Below are positions 10,489-21,151 of a DNA stretch of 64,000 nt, piece after piece. Made by a program: the position numbers and the translations under genes. Source of the DNA: Peronospora farinosa (lineage: Eukaryota; Oomycota; Peronosporomycetes; Peronosporales; Peronosporaceae); assembly GCA_947646735.1 (NCBI GenBank), contig CANTFK010000131.1, forward strand, positions 62,001 to 126,000, read 5' to 3'. Under the pieces are notes generated by a model. The model was given only the letters and a program-made list of their open reading frames with translations, was not told where the DNA came from and searched no databases. Numbering within the stretch: position 1 is the first letter of the stretch; each line of letters begins with the position of its first letter.

Positions 10489-11369
10489 TCACACACCCAC
10501 GCGTTCCGTTAACGCTACCACCGAGTGGTTCAGGGCTTGGTGGGGGAGAGGTTGCCGATCGGCTTGCTGATGTCAGCCCTAATACTGTTAGGAAACAGGT
10601 AAATGCGTTTCTCGCAACGCGACTAAATGTCTTACGACATGTGCAAGATGCAATGGCTGATAGTCAAGATAAACAAAAGGAATATGCAGATGCGAAAGGC
10701 AGAGGTTGTATTAATGATTATGAGGTCGGAGACCAAGTATTACTTAATGCTAAAAACCTACCTACCAATGTAGTATCCGCTGTCTTTAAGACGAAGTTGC
10801 GTCCGCGCTTTATCGGACCCTTTAAGGTCATTGCCAAGAAAGGCACAGCATATACGCTTAACTTGCCGCGCAAATTGCGTACACATCCTGTGTTCTATGT
10901 CGCCATGTTGAAACCTTATCGGGATCCGTCCCAAATAGACGCTAAGGCGCTCGCGCCGGGCCCATTGGCATTGTCGCGGGACGGAGCATCTGCACCAACA
11001 AGTCAAGTTGACCCTGCATTCGGGTCTGACTCTCTTCCAGGGACTCAAGCCGGGAGTTCATCGTCTGCCTCTCCTCACGAAGGGTCCGCACCTCCTGAAC
11101 AAGCTCGGCATGAGCTTGTTCCGATACACCGACCTCCTCCTCCTTTGCTCGATGCGCAGGGGAACCTGCAGTTCCATGTGGAGCGTCTACTGCAGAAGCG
11201 TCGCCGCCATGGTCAAAACCAGTATCTGGTGAAATGGCGGGGTTATCCCGAATCATGGAATTCATGGGAATTTGAGACTCCCCTTCGGCAGGATTGCCCG
11301 TACGCCGTGGACGTTTTTGAGCGTCGTGCGCAGGGTCTGCCTGTTGGCGCTGACGCTTCTCACCAGTAA
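10489..11369 (+). pseudogene. Integrase C-terminal region and chromodomain, family A
   Basis: Separated from the main pol frame by the lesion at 10486. It continues with the integrase C-terminal part (FLATRLNVLRHVQDAM, DKQKEYAD), a GPF-type module RPRFIGPFKVI near 10803, and HPVFYVAMLKPY. A low-complexity Ser/Pro/Ala linker follows, then a chromodomain HVERLLQKRRRHGQNQYLVK with WRGYPESWNSWE near 11175-11275. Chromodomains tether the integration complex to modified histones in chromoviruses. The linker and chromodomain overlap the antisense frame 10942-12243. Confidence 0.88.
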
Positions 11370-12243
11370 GGGTGAGGGTAGGCGGGTTAGCGGCCTCGGG
11401 CTGTCGTGAACTCGCGGCTGCAGGGGTAGCCGAAACATTGGGCTGCTGGGCAGCAGGCGCATAATGCGTTCGTTGGGATTTCAATTTCCCCCGGGCCTTC
11501 AATTTAGCGTAATCATAACGCATCTTCCGCTCAAGTCGAACATCTGCCACATCGGCACTTGCCCGTAGGGCCCACATGCTGCTTAAACGTCGCGCATAAT
11601 GCGCCCAGCGGCTGAAAGCCGTGTCTTCTTCTTCCTCGGTTTCCCCCGCGAACAGAAGGATGGGAACACCCTTCATCGGAGGAACTGGCGCACCGCGCAC
11701 TTGCCTATTAAGGCGTGCCAAGTATTGGCTTTGAGTAGTGATATGGGGCTCCAGATATCGTTGTCGAAGTGCCGTGCGTGTGGCAACATCCTCAGGTGAA
11801 ATGGCCTCAGGCCCAATGGTCCAACCAGAAAGGGAATGCCCAGATTCTTCCTTTAGACGTTCTTCCACCGTAGGTGGCTTGAACCTGTACTGTCGGTGGT
11901 CCTGTAGCCGCGTCATGTTCTTCGTTCGGCGCTTGGCGCCTTCCTCTTGGTCGATGGACCGCTGTTGCTGCTCGTCGAGTGGATTGGTAACCGTTACCGT
12001 TGATGATACGTCAGGCGGGTCACGTAACGCTGTTAGCGCATCTGCTGCACCACGTTCAGGGAACGGATTCGGTGCATGACGAGTGTCATCTTCACCCGTG
12101 AGGGTGGCTAAAGGGGACCCATCGGGTCCCACAAAGACGGTGTCACTTTCGTAATCAACCGCTTCGTCAAGGTCGTCCTCAATAAGGTCCCTAAGAGTCT
12201 GTGACTCACTGCCGGGAGGCGTCATGTTGTGTGCCGTGAACAA
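10942..12243 (-). CDS. Antisense ORF with C-terminal coiled coil, family A
   Basis: An open frame of 433 codons on the strand opposite pol, starting about 95 bases inside the 3' LTR and overlapping the chromodomain end by 428 bases. I do not recognise the product. The N-terminal third is acidic (DLIEDDLDEAVDYESDTVFV). The middle has PPMKGVPILLFAGETEEEED and an Arg/Tyr-rich helix-like stretch. A basic patch KRPRR follows. The last 50 residues have heptad spacing typical of a coiled coil (AELVQEVRTLREERQTMNSR onward). Related frames occur in family B (47490-49022), in the degraded copy at 55158/62507, and more weakly in C. Reading-frame retention suggests a real product; no promoter was identified. 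Confidence 0.6.
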   Translation of the reverse strand: MFTAHNMTPPGSESQTLRDLIEDDLDEAVDYESDTVFVGPDGSPLATLTGEDDTRHAPNPFPERGAADALTALRDPPDVSSTVTVTNPLDEQQQRSIDQEEGAKRRTKNMTRLQDHRQYRFKPPTVEERLKEESGHSLSGWTIGPEAISPEDVATRTALRQRYLEPHITTQSQYLARLNRQVRGAPVPPMKGVPILLFAGETEEEEDTAFSRWAHYARRLSSMWALRASADVADVRLERKMRYDYAKLKARGKLKSQRTHYAPAAQQPNVSATPAAASSRQPEAANPPTLTLTGEKRQRQQADPAHDAQKRPRRTGNPAEGESQIPMNSMIRDNPAISPDTGFDHGGDASAVDAPHGTAGSPAHRAKEEEVGVSEQAHAELVQEVRTLREERQTMNSRLESLEESQTRMQGQLDLLVQMLRPATMPMGPARAP

Positions 12244-12324
12244 ACCGTGAGGTTTTAAAAGTTCGCTAAAGCACTACCTCTATGAGGAAAGATGTCGAGT
12301 GACATTCTATGGGAACGTCAGTCT

Positions 12325-12336
12325 GGTGGGGGAGGG
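12325..12336 (+). promoter_or_regulatory. Polypurine tract, family A
   Basis: GGTGGGGGAGGG sits immediately before the 3' LTR (TGTAAC at 12337), the place where plus-strand DNA synthesis is primed. Confidence 0.85.
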
Positions 12337-12977
12337 TGTAACGGGGTTACACGACGGTTGTAACGTCTTTCCGAGAGTTTACGCTTAAATTCTCCTTTGT
12401 ATTGCATATAATGCATTATTATACTTCTCGTTAGAGAGGTATTAAGTATGAGCGTTATAATACGGTATTCGGTAATACCGTATCTTATCGATTGGGATTC
12501 GATAAATCACTAACGCTGTATTAAGTACATCATACACAGATGTTTAGACGATACGTCGTCCAATAGCAAAGTCTGCATATAATAATTACTATAATAGTAA
12601 TTAATCTAGTGTAGTGTACTTAAAGTAGGACTATTCATAATATCTTAAAGCATAAATAAAATCAGTTCTCCTTTTGAGTTTAAGATCGCAAGTCGTTCTG
12701 ACTTGTTCTCTTGTGCACTTCGTGCGTTGGTTCTCTGAACCCCTAAGCTTCTAGCTTGTTCTTGCACTCTGTGCGTTGGTTCTCTGAACCTTAAGCATAT
12801 TGCTTGATTGATTAAAAGTCTCTTTCCTAGTTCCTTAGAACAGGGTGACTTTAAGTCGTTTAATTAGTTCCTCAGAACTAAGTGGCTTTTAGCCTTCACT
12901 CTATTTAGTTCTCTAGAACTAAGAGGCTTCCAGCCGAAAGTCTTCCTCTGGCTAAAGAGCTGTGTAGCTCCGCTACA
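12337..12977 (+). repeat. 3' LTR of family A
   Basis: Copy of 5042-5682 with about one difference by eye. It ends CGCTACA and is followed by GAGGGAAAAAGCATCTAG, where the interrupted family B LTR resumes. The GAGGGAAAAA is not present in other family B LTRs, so the junction carries a few extra bases. Confidence 0.92.
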
Positions 12978-13581
12978 GAGGGAAAAAGCATCTAGTTACA
13001 CGTAAACATTAAGTAATATACTTAATGTTTGGTCTAAAAGTATCCATGATTACTTTTGACCTGTCACTTGGGTGCGATACACAAATGTGATCCACCCTCG
13101 TGAATGTGATATCCATTTATGGATTCACATGGGAAGGGATGACGCTAGTTGAAGCTAGGCATCGCGACGTCTCAGAAGGACGTCAGTTGCGATCTTAAAT
13201 CTAGATTTAAGTTCATGCGACAGGATACGCTTCTAAAGAGTCGCGTATCCGATCTATATACATATATATAGCCAATCAGTAGTTAAATATATATTTAGTT
13301 ATAATTAATTAAATATAGCTCAGTCTTGAATTTGCTTAAACACGCAAGCACCACGCACGAGAAGCTGAGAAACTTCTGCGTGACGTCGGTGCTTCTTAGG
13401 TTAAGAAGTTCGTTGCACTCTCGCTTAAGCGAGAGGCAACTGGTGGTACGACTGCTTAAGCAGTCGACCAACCTCCCAACCACCCTCGCACGCGAAGGTA
13501 AGACGGTCTAACCGCTTCCTCGCTTGTGCATAAGGTGTGTGCTCGTAGTACGAGGCAACTTCGTAGAAGTGCCCGTCTACA
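12978..13581 (+). repeat. First LTR of the B composite, remainder after the family A insertion
   Basis: Its first 14 bases (TGTAACAGGGCAAC) are at 5028-5041. It matches the LTRs at 20494, 27996, 41521 and 49043. It contains a TA-rich tract followed by CCAATCAG near 13272 and many perfect hairpins, for example CTCTCGC-TTAA-GCGAGAG near 13421 and CGACTGC-TTAA-GCAGTCG near 13448. It ends CCGTCTACA, followed by primer site TGGTAGCACTAG at 13584-13595. Confidence 0.9.
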
Positions 13582-13640
13582 CTTGGTAGCACTAGTAGTC
13601 CTTCCCACGACCCGTCTCTCTGAGCGTGCGTGTGGTTGAG

Positions 13641-14721
13641 ATGGTCCTTAATATGGACTGGAGTGACTTCCCTCACCTCTCCCAACATCATAGGGAGTTG
13701 GCAGAGCATATGGCGCAGGGACTTGGTGAACAAGCCCTGGTCAATCTCTTGCATTGTCCTCCTGAGCAACATGTTGCTCAGTTGGAGCAATTTGAGGCGT
13801 TTGTGCTCGGACAGCGTAGAAACGCGTCCGAGGTAAACAGCCAAGCCACCGCTGAGTCCATCACTAAGACTCAGGATGAGCTTAGGCTTGAGCAGGCACG
13901 TAATGAGGCGCTCAACAGAACTGTTGAGACGCTCTCTGCCCGGCCTGCTCAACCGAGGCCCATTCGGATGGACCCTCCGAAGTTCGATGGAACTAGCCCT
14001 CACACGATTGTTCACTGGCTATTAGCAGTGGAGCAATGTGGAGTGGCGCAGCTCATCGAAGACGACACCAGAATGGTGTCGTATGCCATGTCCAACTTGC
14101 GTGGCAAAGCGTCAGAGTGGGCATACTCTGCGCTGATGGCTAATGCTGATGCATTTCCATCATGGGCGATCTTTAAGTACAAAGATTCGCGCCATGTATC
14201 AGCCGCCTAACAACGAAGTGTTGCTTATGGCGCGCTTCTTTGAAGCACGACAGGCGAAACGCTCTCTGCAAGAATTTGTGCAGGAGATGCGTTCGCTGTC
14301 GGCGTCCATTAATGGGGAACCGATACCAGAGCGTATCAAGGTGGCCACGTTCATGAATGGACTTAGGCATGGCCCATCGCGTCAGGCCCTTTTCAGAAAG
14401 GTGCCAGCGACGATGGAAGAGGCAATTGACATTGCCTTAGTTGAGGAGCAATCCTACAACAGCGCCTCGGCGACAGCCTATTACAGGCCGTCGTCCGAGA
14501 AGTCTGATGCCACTCCTATGGAGTTAGGCAATGCAGATGTGATCTGCTACAAGTGCGGCAAGCGAGGCCATATGATGGCTCGCTGCTATGCCAAAGTAGC
14601 TGCTGGTGCTAAGGCAGCCAGCAAAAGGTCTCCCAACCCGAAGGGAGGTGCGAAAAACCATGCACGACGCACGGGTTCAGCACCTGCCCAAGATGGGTCG
14701 GGAAATGCGGGAGCGCAGTAG
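13641..14721 (+). pseudogene. gag: Gag, family B copy B1, frameshifted
   Basis: Nucleocapsid/capsid precursor. The frame from 13641 covers the N-terminal helical part and gag core (GKASEWAYSALMANADAFPS). It breaks near 14175, where TTTAAGTACAAAG replaces TTTAAGGCAACG of the intact copy at 42720. The rest (from 14143 in another frame) has LQEFVQEMRSLSASING and the zinc knuckle CYKCGKRGHMMARC near 14547. The stop TAG (14719-14721) lies in a hairpin with arms 14716-14723 and 14732-14739. Confidence 0.9.
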
Positions 14722-14783
14722 GGGCGGGATGCCCTACTGTCGCGGACTCTGAAGCTACCCCTAAGTTCAGAGTGATCGAACAA

Positions 14784-17700
14784 ATGGGTAGCATAGTCCC
14801 TGAGGTTCCGAAAGGTCGGACCTCAACTCTTTTGGTCTATAGCGCTCGAGTACGAGGCTATGACCAAGTGATGACCCTTCTCGTGGATTCGGGTGCATCA
14901 CAAAACTTTGTCAAACTCGCGGCTCTGAAAAAGAGACCGGCGAGTTATGAGTCGCTTTGCCAGGATGGCAAGCGAGAAGAGGCGATCGTTCGTTTAGCGA
15001 ACGGCGCGCTCGTTAAATCGGAGGGAGTTCAAGTTGAACTCGCCTTCAGTTTCAGTGAGTTCTCTTGTAAAGAGAAGTTCATAGTGCTAGGTATGGAGAG
15101 TCCGTATGACCTCATCCTAGGCATGCCTTGGTTGGCTAAACATCAACCATGGATAGACTGGCGTACATGCACAGTCGCTAGCTCTACGCAAGACACCGGA
15201 AATGATGTGCTCTTGTGAGAGGATTATGTGGCTGATGCTGTGTCCAACACAGTCGAGGGTGCGATGACGGTATGTCAATCGGCACCAGGAACTACCCAGC
15301 TCGAAAGGAGTGGTGTAGTTGGAAGTGCCCTGGCAGAAAGCCAGGTGACACATATTCCTACCCAGGTCGAAAAGACTGGTGTAGTGAATGGGGAGATGAC
15401 AGGCAGTCATGCGTCCAATAATCCTGCACAGAGCCGAGAGCCTGTGGCAGTTGATGGTGGGCTGACAGGAAGTCAAGCGCCACAAGAACCGGCACAGAGC
15501 CATGAGCCTGGTGCGGTTGGAAGGAGTGCGTTAGCTGAAATAGCAACGACATCTTCTTCCAGGTCAAATATCGTGGTGACTCGAAGAACGAGCACCAGAC
15601 GTATTAAGACGATCAAGGGCACGTCGAAACGAGTGACCCGGATCAGTCTCGGTCCAAGAGGACGGACCTACGAACGAGTTGTTCGAGGCCGTCGAAGACA
15701 AAATGCCGGAGGCATCCCCAGTTGAGGTGCTCCAACTTGTCTTGGCATCTGCCGAGGAGATAGTAAATCTCTCGGAGATGACGTGGGATCTGTTCCTGTC
15801 CGAATTAAAGGAAGGAAAGATCCATGAGATAGTCGCACCAGTTCCAGAAGAGAACGTGGTGGACTGTTGCTCTTCATCCACAATGGATGAGAGCGTCTTG
15901 GAGACCGACAAAAAGAAACGGTTCGCTGCTCAAGGCTGGGAAGCCTTGAAGGACAGCCCGTTCCATGATGTTCTGTGGAAACACCGTGATGTGTTTCCAG
16001 CAGAAGTGCCGAGACGCCTACCGGCCGATAGGGGCATCAGGCACGAGATTGACCTGGAGCCTGGCACCAAGTATTGTGTGACCAGGCAATGGCCGTTGCT
16101 GAAGAAACATGTCGATTACATCGATGAGTTCTTCGACAAGCGAGCTAAGGAGGGACATGTACGTGTGAGCAAGTCGCCTCACTGCAGACCGACCTTCTGT
16201 GTGCGTAAAGCAACAGGTGGATAGCGCGTGGTTCATGCTTATAATAAGCTGAACACGGCCACCATTCCGGCTCAAACGCAGATCCCACGGAAAGATGTCT
16301 TGTTGAATTCCATGGGAAAGTCAACTATCTTTTCCGCGTTGGATCTGAAGGATGGCTACTATCAAGTTCTCATGAGATATACTGATGTAGTCAAAACGGC
16401 AGTAAGCACCCCAAGCAGTATGCCGTGGGGGTGGCCTGTGATGCCACAAGGGTTGAAAAATGCTCCGGCAACATTCAGCCGAGTAGTGGCTCACGTGATG
16501 CGTCAGCACCATGCCTACGCGCCCCATTAATTTGACGATGTATTCGTGCATTCTAGGGCGGAGGACGGTCTGAGCGCGATAGAGTCGCACAAGCGTCATT
16601 TAGACGCTTTGTTGCAGACACTGGGTGACGCCCAATTATACGTTAACTTGCAAAAGTGCGTAATAGGGGTCCCCGAGATACCTGTACTGGGCTGCATTGT
16701 TGGTGCACACGGTGAACGAGCAGACCCAGAAAAGGTAAAGGCTATAAAGGAATGGCCAGTCCCACGTCATGTGAAGGACCTGCGCCAATTCCTTGGACTC
16801 GCTAACTACTTGCATAAGTACAGCAAGAATTATGCGGAGCAGACTAAGCCATTGTCTGACCTTTTGAAAAAGGATACAGAATGGACTTGGTCAAAGGAGC
16901 AAGAAGATGCGTTCATTTCAGTGAAGCAATCTCTTGTAGAGGCATCGGTATTGGCATTGCCAGACGCGGATAAGCCCTTTAGCGTCGTCTGCGATGCAAG
17001 CAATTTTGCAATCGGCAGCGCGCTCATGCCGAAGGATGACAACGGCGTTGACCGTGTCATTTCGTATCAGTCTCGGCTTTTAAAATCCGCAGAACTGAAT
17101 TACCCTGTGCATGACAAGGAGCTACTTTCAATTAAGTATGCCTTTGTAAAGTTTCGGGTGCACCTCTTGGGCACCGAACCTTTTGTGGTTTATACGGATC
17201 ACGCATCACTGCGGACCGCTATAAATCCACCGCACCTCTCGCCGAGAATGGCGAGAAGGCTAACATTCTTCTCTGAATTTAATTTCAAAGTTGAATATAA
17301 GCCAGGTAAGTCAAATGTCTTGGCTGACACGTTATCGAGCAGACCAGACTTCGAGGCAAGACACCAGGAAAGTGTGTCTCGTGCGAAAGCACAAGGTGAG
17401 TCGTCAACATTGGCAGCCATGAAGGCCTACCATGTGACGAGCTCAATGGCCTCCGATATAAAGGAGTGTTACAGTCAGGACGAACATTGTCGCCTGCTGT
17501 TGGATCAATTTAGTGGACGAAAGGTTACCCTTCCGTAGCACCTCAAAGCGAAACTAAATCGCTTTAGTTAAAGTGATGGCCTGTTATGGCATCAACTGTC
17601 ACCCTGTGATCCCTTGAGAATCTATGTCCCTCATGACACAGATCTCAAGCTGATGATACTTCACGAGTGCCATGATGCGCCATCTAGTGGGCATCTGGGC

Positions 17701-19532
17701 CGTGAAAAGATATTCTTACGAGTGTCAGAGGAATTTTGGTGGCCCCAACTATACCGGTGGGTGGCTAACTATATTCGCTCTTGCGAAGAGTGTCAGCGCA
17801 TAAAGCCTGCACCTTCGAACAGTGCGCCACTGAAGCCACTGCCGATTCCAACTGAATGTTGGAAGTCGGCCAGTTTGGACTTCATGTTTGGCTTACCGCC
17901 TGACCATAAAGGCAGGACGGGGCTCGTCGTCTTTGTAGACAGACTGAGCAAGATGATGTATTTGGCACCATGTAGCACCAAGATATCAGGAAAAGAGGCT
18001 GCCCTCTTGTTTCTGGATAACGTGTATCGACTACATGGGATGCCCGAGTCCGTAGTATCGGACCGGGATCCGCGTTTTAGGTCGGGGTTTTGGCGACATG
18101 TGTTTGAGCTGCTGGGAAGCAAGCTCCACATGTCAACCGCTGATCATCCCCAAACTGATGGCCAAACAGAACGCGCCAATCGAGTTGTGGCGGATGTGTT
18201 GCGTACAGTAGCGACTCCCAAAGAATGGAGCAAGCAATTGCCATTCGTGTAGCTCGCTATTAATAATAGTGTTCACGCCAGTACGGGTGAAACACCGTTT
18301 TACATTAACGGACTGCGTCATCATCGAACGCCAGTCTCGTTTGTACGCAGCTCGAGTCTTAGTGGGGGAGGACCCCTCACTTCGCTCGGTGCGAATGCCA
18401 AAAAGGGCCAAGGTTGCCCTAGTGACACTGCTAGTTTGTAGTCACGGCACCTATAGGTGTCACAGAGGAGGCACGGCAAGAAATGCCAGTGCTCTTAGAC
18501 GATGACACTATAGTGCTATCAACAGCGTCGACCCATGAACGACCTCTTGGAGGCGTCATAGGCGAGCTGGATGCTAAAAGCGTGAGCGAAGCTCAGCGCT
18601 TTGTGGATGAGCGATTAGCCATCACACGTAAAGTCCGTGACGCGATGGCAAGCGCACAGGGCAAGCAAAAACAATATGCAGACTAGCATGGTCGCAAAAA
18701 CAATGAACACTTTAGTGTGGGGGACAAAGTGCTATTAAGTACTGCTACCCTACCTAAACATGCAATCTCTGTACTACCTGGTGGTACTACTAAGCTATTG
18801 TCCCGATTCATTGGGCCCTTTACAGTAATTGAAGAAGTTGGAGACCTAAATTATAGGCTCACCCTCCCACCGTATATGTAGACGCACCCCGTATTTTACG
18901 TGGGTCGTCTGAAACGGTATGTTGATCCAGAAGAGATCACATATCCACATCGGTCTAACGAGACCGATGGTGATGTTGACTGTAAGTCGAGCGTCGCGGT
19001 CGATCAGGCGACGAGAGAGCCGAGAGGCTCCCCGTATACGAACGAGGCAATAGAGGACTCGGCGATCGAGGAGGACTCCGCGCTTGACGCGGGTCTCTCA
19101 TCACCAGTCGCTCTAAAATGTCCAAACGGGTCTTCAGGCGGTCATACTCCTGACGGTCCCTCGTCCTCACATCGCGCAGATCCAAAGTCAGTCGCGAGAC
19201 TTGACTCTCGAGATCTGTCACCTGCATCTTCAGCGCAGCGGACTCAGCCTGCGACTGAACAGCAGCAGGGTAGGCAGCCGTGAGTAGGTGGGCGTAATCT
19301 CCACTCCTATCGGGCGCCGCCTGTGTTGGTGGACACAGAAGGGAATACGCGCTTCCTTGTTGGAAGGCTGTTGGCCCACCGGTTTGTGAAGCGAAAGCTC
19401 CAAATCCTTGTCCAGTGGAAGGGTTACCCAACGAGCGTTGACTCATGGGAGCCTGTGGACGCTTTGCGCGTCGACGTGCCTGGGCTGGTGGCTGCTTATG
19501 TGAAGCAGCACCAGCTGGCGTCTTTCTGCTAG
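14784..19532 (+). pseudogene. pol: Pol, family B copy B1, many stops
   Basis: Protease (LLVDSGASQNFV), a linker of about three 22-residue repeats (15290-15540), RT, RNase H, integrase, GPF module and chromodomain (FLVGRLLAHRFVKRKLQILV). Compared with the copy at 43333-48067 it has premature stops near 15216, 16222, 16528, 17536, 17570, 18250, 18684, 18878 and 19280, and a two-base loss near 15640. The stop near 16528 replaces the Tyr of the catalytic YFDD box. Every one of these stops recurs 7490 bases downstream in B2. Confidence 0.9.
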
Positions 19533-20390
19533 GTCCGGATGGACTAGCAGAAGAAGCGTGGCGAGAATCAATTGGGGGTCGCTTACCACCCAAGATTTCA
19601 TGCGCACGCTTCATGACGAAGCTGATTCGCTGCGACCGTTGTTCCGTTGCCTCTACATGCAAGGTAACTCGGCGCTGAAGTTCAGCTTTATATTCCTCGG
19701 CTGTTTCTTTAGAACGCAGCACGACTGGAATTGGGAGAGCACCACCAAGTGCTTTGCCCTGCTCTTTCCACAAGGGAAAGACGCTATGAAATCTATGAGC
19801 GTCAATAGTTGCATGCTTCAAAAGTGCATGCACTAGACCCATCCGAGTTCATCCACTCAGATGAAGGTGGCATTGGTGGTAAACCACCACTCACGTAGCC
19901 GCCCTCGAGACGGCGGGCTAGTGAGGCCGAAAGTGTACTTGGTGGAGCTTTAAGCTCACACTCACCTGAGTCTGACTCTCCATTATAGATTGTCAAGACA
20001 TCAGCATAAGGACTGAGTCGCGACTACTCCTTTCGAAGCAGCGTGCTCAGTCTTAGTCGCTGCGCTCGTAGGCGCAGGCGACGAGGTTTTACCTTCGCTT
20101 GGAGGAAGAATAGACGCTCCCTCAAGGGCGGGTGCCTCGAATGATGGATACATATGTCCCATCAATGCGCTTTGCTCATCTCCACTTTGGGGTGATGGCA
20201 ATGGCGTAGTCTCATTGTAATCTACAATGAGAGATGGATCTTCATCCACATTATAGTGAGATGGAAGATTCACCTCAGTTTCTGAGGCACTTTGCGACGG
20301 CTGCGATAAATTGCGGCGCGTGCGCTTAGTGTTGGACTTCATGGGCGCCTTTGCAGGCGACCCATCAGCCTTACCACGTTTCGGTGGCAT
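18955..20390 (-). pseudogene. Antisense ORF, family B copy B1, broken
   Basis: Counterpart of the intact antisense frame at 47490-49022. Open pieces at 20001-20390 (N-terminal, starting MPPKRGKADGSPAKA) and 18955-19842 (C-terminal, with a coiled-coil stretch and Arg/Ser-rich tail) are separated by lesions, including an extra base in the AAAAGTGCATGC stretch near 19825 relative to 48357. The function is unknown. Confidence 0.65.
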
Positions 20391-20493
20391 GAGAATTGGG
20401 TAGACTAAGCGGCGCGTTTATAACGGCTTGCAGTCTCTCTGTCTCCTAGGCGATGTTTTGCAAAATGTAAAATCGTTCTAAAACGGGGGATGG

Positions 20494-21092
20494 TGTAACA
20501 GGGCATCTAGTTACACGCAAACATTAAGTAATATACTTAATGTTTGGTCTAAAAGTATTCATGATTACTTTTGACCTGTCACTTGGGTGCGATACACAAA
20601 TGTGATCCACCCTCGTGAATGTGATATCCATTTATGGATTCACATGGGAAGGGATGACGCTAGTTGAAGCTAGGCATCGCGACGTCTCAGAAGGACGTCA
20701 TTCGCAAATTTAAATTTAGATCTAAGTTCATGCATCAGGATACGCTTCTAAAGAGTCGCGTATCCGATCTATATATATATAACCAATCAGTAGTTAAGTA
20801 TATATTTAGTTATAGTTCGTTAAATACAGCTCAGTCTTGAATTTGCTAACACTTAAGTACCACGCACGAGAAGCTGAAAAAGCTTCTGCGTGACGTCGGT
20901 GACTTCTTGTTTTAGAAGTTCGTTGCACTCTCGCTTAAGCGGAGAGGCAACTGGTGGTACGACTGCTTAAGCAGTCGACCAACCGCATAACCACCCTCGC
21001 ACGCGAAGGTAAGACGGTCTAACCGCTTCCTCGCTTGTGCTGAAGGTGTGTGCTAGTAGCACGAGGCAACTTCGTAAAAGCGCCCGTCTACG
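20494..21092 (+). repeat. Middle LTR shared by B1 and B2
   Basis: It serves as 3' LTR of B1 (preceded by the purine tract AAAACGGGGGATGG) and as 5' LTR of B2 (followed by a primer site, here TGGTATCACTAG at 21095-21106). It ends CTACG instead of CTACA. No target duplication separates it from either internal region, as expected for LTR-LTR exchange. Confidence 0.9.
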
Positions 21093-21151
21093 CTTGGTAT
21101 CACTAGTAGTCCTTCCCACGACCCGTCTCTCTGAGCGTGCGTGTGGTTGAG

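Larger units (their letters stand above)
5042..12977 (+). mobile_element. Family A Ty3/gypsy chromodomain retrotransposon, nearly intact
   Basis: A complete element of 7936 bp with two 641-bp LTRs beginning TGTAAC and ending CTACA, a primer site, gag, pol, chromodomain and polypurine tract. By eye the LTRs differ at about one base (T at 5578, C at 12873), so insertion was recent. It sits 14 bases inside the first LTR of the family B composite. No matching target duplication is visible: left flank GCAAC, right flank GAGGG. Two small frame breaks in pol (near 7655 and 10486) suggest it is not autonomous. Confidence 0.93.

Noticed and set aside
15117..15503. Minus-strand 128-codon frames in the B pol linker (also 22607-22993)
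   Set aside because: They occur identically in duplicated copies, but mirror the repeat linker and change length in the B3 copy; no conserved feature.
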